From Uranotaenia lowii (lineage: Eukaryota > Arthropoda > Insecta > Diptera > Culicidae), in NCBI RefSeq assembly GCF_029784155.1, contig NC_073692.1, positions 318,239,141 through 318,303,140 on the forward strand: a stretch of 64,000 nt of DNA, given 5' to 3'. Within the stretch, counting starts at the first letter, position 1; every line of letters starts with the position of its first letter. Both the position numbers and the translations under genes were made by a program. This document shows, one piece after another, positions 60,016 through 64,000 of the stretch. The notes under the pieces were generated by a model that saw only the letters and a program-made list of their open reading frames with translations, was not told where the DNA came from and did no database searches.

Positions 60016-60778
60016 GAGTGCTCCAAATGACACGACTTTTAAAAAAGTTATACGCTGCATGCTAAAATTGGTCCTGGGCCCAGAACAAGATTTCATCCCA
60101 AATTTGGGCCAGATCGGATCATCGGAACAGGTCGCTCAACATGTCTGAAGTTTGTTTGGATTTTTTGAACATTTTGTTCGAGAGGAACTTGCAAATCTAG
60201 TTTTTCATCAATAAATTTGATCCATTACAGCCGATTCCTTTTGAATACGGGCTTTCTTAAAGCCTAAAGTTTTACAAATATTTCATCTCAGGACTGAATT
60301 TTGATTTGGAACAAGATAAAAAATTATAAAGCTTCAAAAATGGTCTATCCTTTTTAAGGGTGACATTCATCACTAATAATGAGGCACTGCGTCGAAGATT
60401 TTGACGCAGCACTAACAGTGATGAATATCACCCTAAAAAAGATAGCTCATTTTTGAAGCATTATAATTTTTTTTATCTTAACTGAAATCAAAATGCAGTC
60501 TTATAATTTAGGCTTGAAGAAAAACCGTTTTTAAAATAAAAAGGCCGAAAGAGACCAAAATCTTTGATGAAAAACGGGATTTTCATGTTTCTCTCGAACA
60601 AAATGTCTCAAAAACTCTTACAAACTTCAAGCTCGTTGAGCGACCCCTTATTGTGATCTGATCTGGTCCAAATTTGGCATGAGATCTTATACTAGACTTA
60701 GGATTAGTTTTAGCCTGCAGCGCATAACATTTCACAAGTTTGAAATTTCTCATTTTCCCGCAATTTGGGGCAGTCAAA
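60016..60778. repeat. Large imperfect inverted repeat (hairpin arms about 350 bp)
   Basis: The left arm (about 60016-60393) and right arm (60403-60778) are reverse complements over most of their length, with TGCGTC/GACGCA at the centre. Matching blocks include TTCATCACT/AGTGATGAA, AAGCTTCAAAAATG/CATTTTTGAAGC, GGTCGCTCAAC/GTTGAGCGACC, CATTTTGTTCGAGAG/CTCTCGAACAAAATG and ACGCTGCATGC/GCCTGCAGCGC. There is no ORF. It is probably a foldback MITE; a transcript would form long double-stranded RNA. Confidence 0.8.
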
Positions 60779-63700
60779 TTATCCATTCATCTATTTAAAC
60801 ATACACATATGTGCATCCACACGAACAAAGATTTTCTGGTTCTTCGTTTGGTGGATAAAATAGGATCCTCAAAGTAACTTCCGAGGAATTTGCACTCATC
60901 TCTATCCGGATTTCGTCAATCAAAACAATAAAAATGGAAAGCTGTCCGAGATGACAATGCAGCAGTGAGTGCCCGACTTACCCCACCTAGAGATGCTGAC
61001 TATGCCCCTTGTCAGTTTCTCATAAATTAAAATGGAAAATCAAAACTACAATTTCAAGTTTAAAGAACCTCTTGGCTGAATGAATCTCAAGTATATTTTT
61101 AATATTAACAAGTAACTCTTAGCTACCTTGAGTTGAAAAATTTGAGGGAGGGAATTTATAGGTACACTTTCTCCAGTCGATAACTTAGATTCTAGTAAAA
61201 AACATGTAAAATACAAGTTTTTGGGTTCTTTTCAGACACTGTGGCTGAACTCCTAGGAAGTCATCGTCAACGATCTTTAATCTTAATATATTTCCGGGTT
61301 TTGAGGAAAAGATTTTTTTTCTTGAAAAAAAGATATTATAGATTTGCTGTGTAGCAATCACGGAAGAGTTACTTATTAAAAAACATACTTTGGTAGAAAA
61401 AGGAGGTGTCCTTTTTGCTTCGTGTGCTCGTTAAGCCCTTTTTCCATTTTTATGGTTTGTATTTTGAAGAGATTTTAGGATTTGCAATATGGTTTAAGTT
61501 GATAAGCGTCACAAAATATAGCTTCTTAGAAATTTTAGCGAGAAAAAAATTAAGCGTGAGAAGGATAAAAAACCATAGATACATATTTTACCAAAAAAAC
61601 CATACATATTTTAAATACTTCATGAGTTAAAGTTGAATTGTCGAACATTCCAATCCCGAGAATGTAAAAAACTCTAGCAAAATGCCAGAACGTTTATTCA
61701 TAGAAGACAACCTTTGTTAGGATAGAAAACGTTCTACAGAAAGGCCAAAGAATGTATGTAGGTTTTTATGGGATACAATTTATTGGCATGCTGCAGTAGT
61801 GCAATTTTTTCCGTCCACATTCCTCGGCGAAAAACGGCAATTACCGGAAGTACCGAAGATACCTCAATAATCCTTCTTCCCTCACACTCTACCGTGCTGA
61901 TCAAAGTGAGAAGCTGTGTCCTCACGGAATCTTTCACATCCTTAAGCCTTATCGAACCATCACAAGAATCACGTACGTAGCAAATACATTCCTAGTTAGG
62001 ACTTCGTTGGGCCAAGAATGTGCAGCTCACCGAGCAAATCCTCCCTTAAATCGGAAGCGGAAAAACACGAGAATGTGTATGTATGTATATGTAATTAATG
62101 AAACACCGCCCTACCATCGAGGGCGGGATTCGATTTCGATTTTCCGGTTTTTGCGGCACACTATTACTGGACCAGCCAGGACTAACCAGGTATCGTCCCC
62201 GGATTCGATTTGGATTCGGATTCAGCAAAATTAGTTCTCCGCCGTGGGAAATCTACATATCTGCACGTACGACCAAAAACGAAGGGATGTTATTTATGGG
62301 ACCGTAATTTACCCGTTTGAATTTCTGTACCGGAAATGTACTGCTTGCTGAACTTCTTGCTGCTGCGGCAAGGAATTCTTCGATGATTTTTTTTTTTGTG
62401 AAAGTTTGGCACACGTAAAAAGCGTTAAGTACACTATAAATCATGAACCTTGGAAACGCTTGTGAATGGAATTTCAATATGTTCAATAACTAGAGGAGGA
62501 TCAGGTTTGAATGAGATTTCCCGAAGAAATTAAAGGGATTTTATTTTATGAACATTGTCAAAATATTCTATCGTAGCATGATATTGCTAAAAAAAGATTT
62601 TTCTTAAGCTAAAAGTGTAAGTATAAATCAAACAAATAATTGGAGTTAAGGGCGCCAAGATCTTTCAAAATCAGTTTTAAATTCTTGGGCACCAAAAATT
62701 GTGTATGTGCTTACTTATTCACTTAAAAAAAAAGTTTCTACCTCCTGTCCTCTTGATGTTTTCTTCTAGTTTCAAGACAGCCTTCAGAAAACAATTGAAG
62801 AAGTCCCCAGGCTTTGGAAAACATATCTCCAATCTCAATATTGCGAGTGTGAGTTCCATATAAAATGGCACAGTTTGTGCCTAAAGAATGGCAACCATTC
62901 ATTTCTTTCTATCCTAGCGCTCTCTCTAAGCCTGATATATTATAGCGTAACGATGTGGCAGTAATGGAAGCGAAGAAAAGAATGGGGGGGGGGGGGGGTT
63001 GTGAGCCTGTAACATATCACCAGGAGGAACCCTCAGCCCTCAGTCAGACAAGTACCCAGTGCCCTCAGGGAGTTACTCTTTCAACTGATCCAGTTGTTGT
63101 GAGTACTTTTTGGGCCCCATATTTCCCTTTCCACCCCACTACGATCTGTGCGAATTTGAATTCTACAGGATTTCTATCGAGGATCCATTTGTATTGCTCA
63201 GTGTGTTACTGGTATTCCTACTACATATATCTCCTCTCTCACTTTAAAGGATTAGAAAAACAGACAAAATATCTTTCCCGACGACACGATTGTTTTTCCA
63301 CCTCGAGAGATTCGCTTTTCCACACCACGTTCGGATTGAAGAGACACAATCATCAGTGGATTTCATTGAAGACTGGGGAAGGTTGAATGTGAAGTTGAAA
63401 TGTACCACCAGTTTGTATGTTATGTAGCTCTGCTCCCGAGAGTCAGGTGTTTTTGCGAAACAAGTTGTTTGATTTGTTTATTTGCGGGATTTGTGATAAC
63501 GTTATCTGGCGACATTCAATTGAGCGGTATCCTGTTGAGCGCTGCTTGATGGTTGGATTTGAACTTGGGTGTAGATTTATGGGAAAGCTCTTTTCAAAAT
63601 TTGTTCGTTTAGATTTTTTCTTAAACTTATAGTGAAACTTGCATCAAAAATTTACATAAAGCTTAGTTTTTTTTAGAAATGGGACAGTTACGAATGCGTG

Positions 63701-64000
63701 TATCTCAAAAACCAATCCTTTGATCTAAATACTTTCTATGAAGGAAATGAAGGTAATCTGATGTTAGTTCATGAAAAAAATTATTAAAATATATTAAAAA
63801 TTATTAATATATTTATCGTTTTTTTGTAAAAAAATCTACTTTATCCTTGGTACCTCCCATCGGCCGGCGCACACTTTTTTCAGCCATGATATTGATCAGT
63901 ATTTCAAACTTATAGCTCGTCAAATCTGTATTTTAGATGGAAACATCCTTCTTCTTCAATTTCTGTTACTTTTCAGTCCAATACTTCTCTTTTGAAAGAA
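60779..64000. other. Unassigned sequence, no gene recognised
   Basis: ORFs up to 143 codons (62955-63386) have no known domain. The regions 61770-62340 and 62880-63640 are less AT-rich and may be unique host DNA. A small hairpin CGCCCT-N7-AGGGCG occurs near 62108, and a G15 run at 62984-62998. No RNA gene or element end was recognised. Confidence 0.4.
62984..62998 (+). repeat. Poly-G tract (G15)
   Basis: Fifteen consecutive G preceded by AGAAAAGAAT and followed by TTGTGAGCC. Length is uncertain for the usual homopolymer reasons. Confidence 0.9.

Noticed and set aside
62955..63632. 143-codon and 71-codon plus-strand frames as host exons
   Set aside because: The first frame begins beside a G15 run and neither shows a domain or splice context; composition alone is not enough.

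Overview
This window looks like repeat-dominated, AT-rich DNA from an insect nuclear genome, and most probably from a mosquito (Culicidae). The inference rests on a DD37E mariner of the type known from mosquitoes, an RNase H-bearing I-type non-LTR retrotransposon, an RTE 3' fragment, tRNA-derived SINE-like copies and many short TIR elements with TA, 8-bp or 10-bp target duplications. I could not search databases, so species and family names are inference. I see no convincing host protein-coding gene. Every ORF I could assign to a family belongs to a mobile element, and the very long ORFs at 1.8-6.1 kb and 20.5-22.7 kb are tandem-repeat artefacts.

Layout. 1-1886: AT-rich sequence with no gene. 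1887-6076: two abutting arrays, an 11-bp repeat (about 67 copies) and a 9-bp repeat (about 380 copies). 6077-9723: unassigned. 9724-11232: foldback element with a second one nested inside, each flanked by a perfect 10-bp direct repeat. 13526-15675: a TA-flanked TIR element and then a hAT-type MITE with an 8-bp duplication. 20100-23430: a 9-bp array with two unit types in blocks, inside a decayed halo of the same motif. 24627-26026: a tRNA-derived SINE and a pogo-like TIR element. 27209-29604: a dead DD37E mariner carrying two further insertions (650 bp and 405 bp), whose removal leaves 1328 bp.

32450-37890 is the clearest gene-bearing unit: a 5441-bp non-LTR retrotransposon on the minus strand. 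It has ORF1 (zinc knuckles), ORF2 (endonuclease, reverse transcriptase, RNase H), a (GAA)n tail and a perfect 11-bp target-site duplication. Both ORFs are open, so it inserted recently and may be competent.

39-49 kb is a mosaic of foldback and TIR elements, with a 188-bp identical direct repeat, a 4.6-kb region bounded by inverted clusters of one motif, and a six-unit tandem repeat with an exact 143-bp period. 49.9-52.15 kb is less AT-rich and non-repetitive, the best candidate for a host promoter or 5'-untranslated exon, but this is weakly supported. 52.8-61 kb holds a hairpin insertion with an 11-bp duplication, a MITE with 'GGGGAATC.TGGGCCA' motifs, and a long inverted repeat with arms of about 350 bp. 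61-64 kb has no feature I can name.
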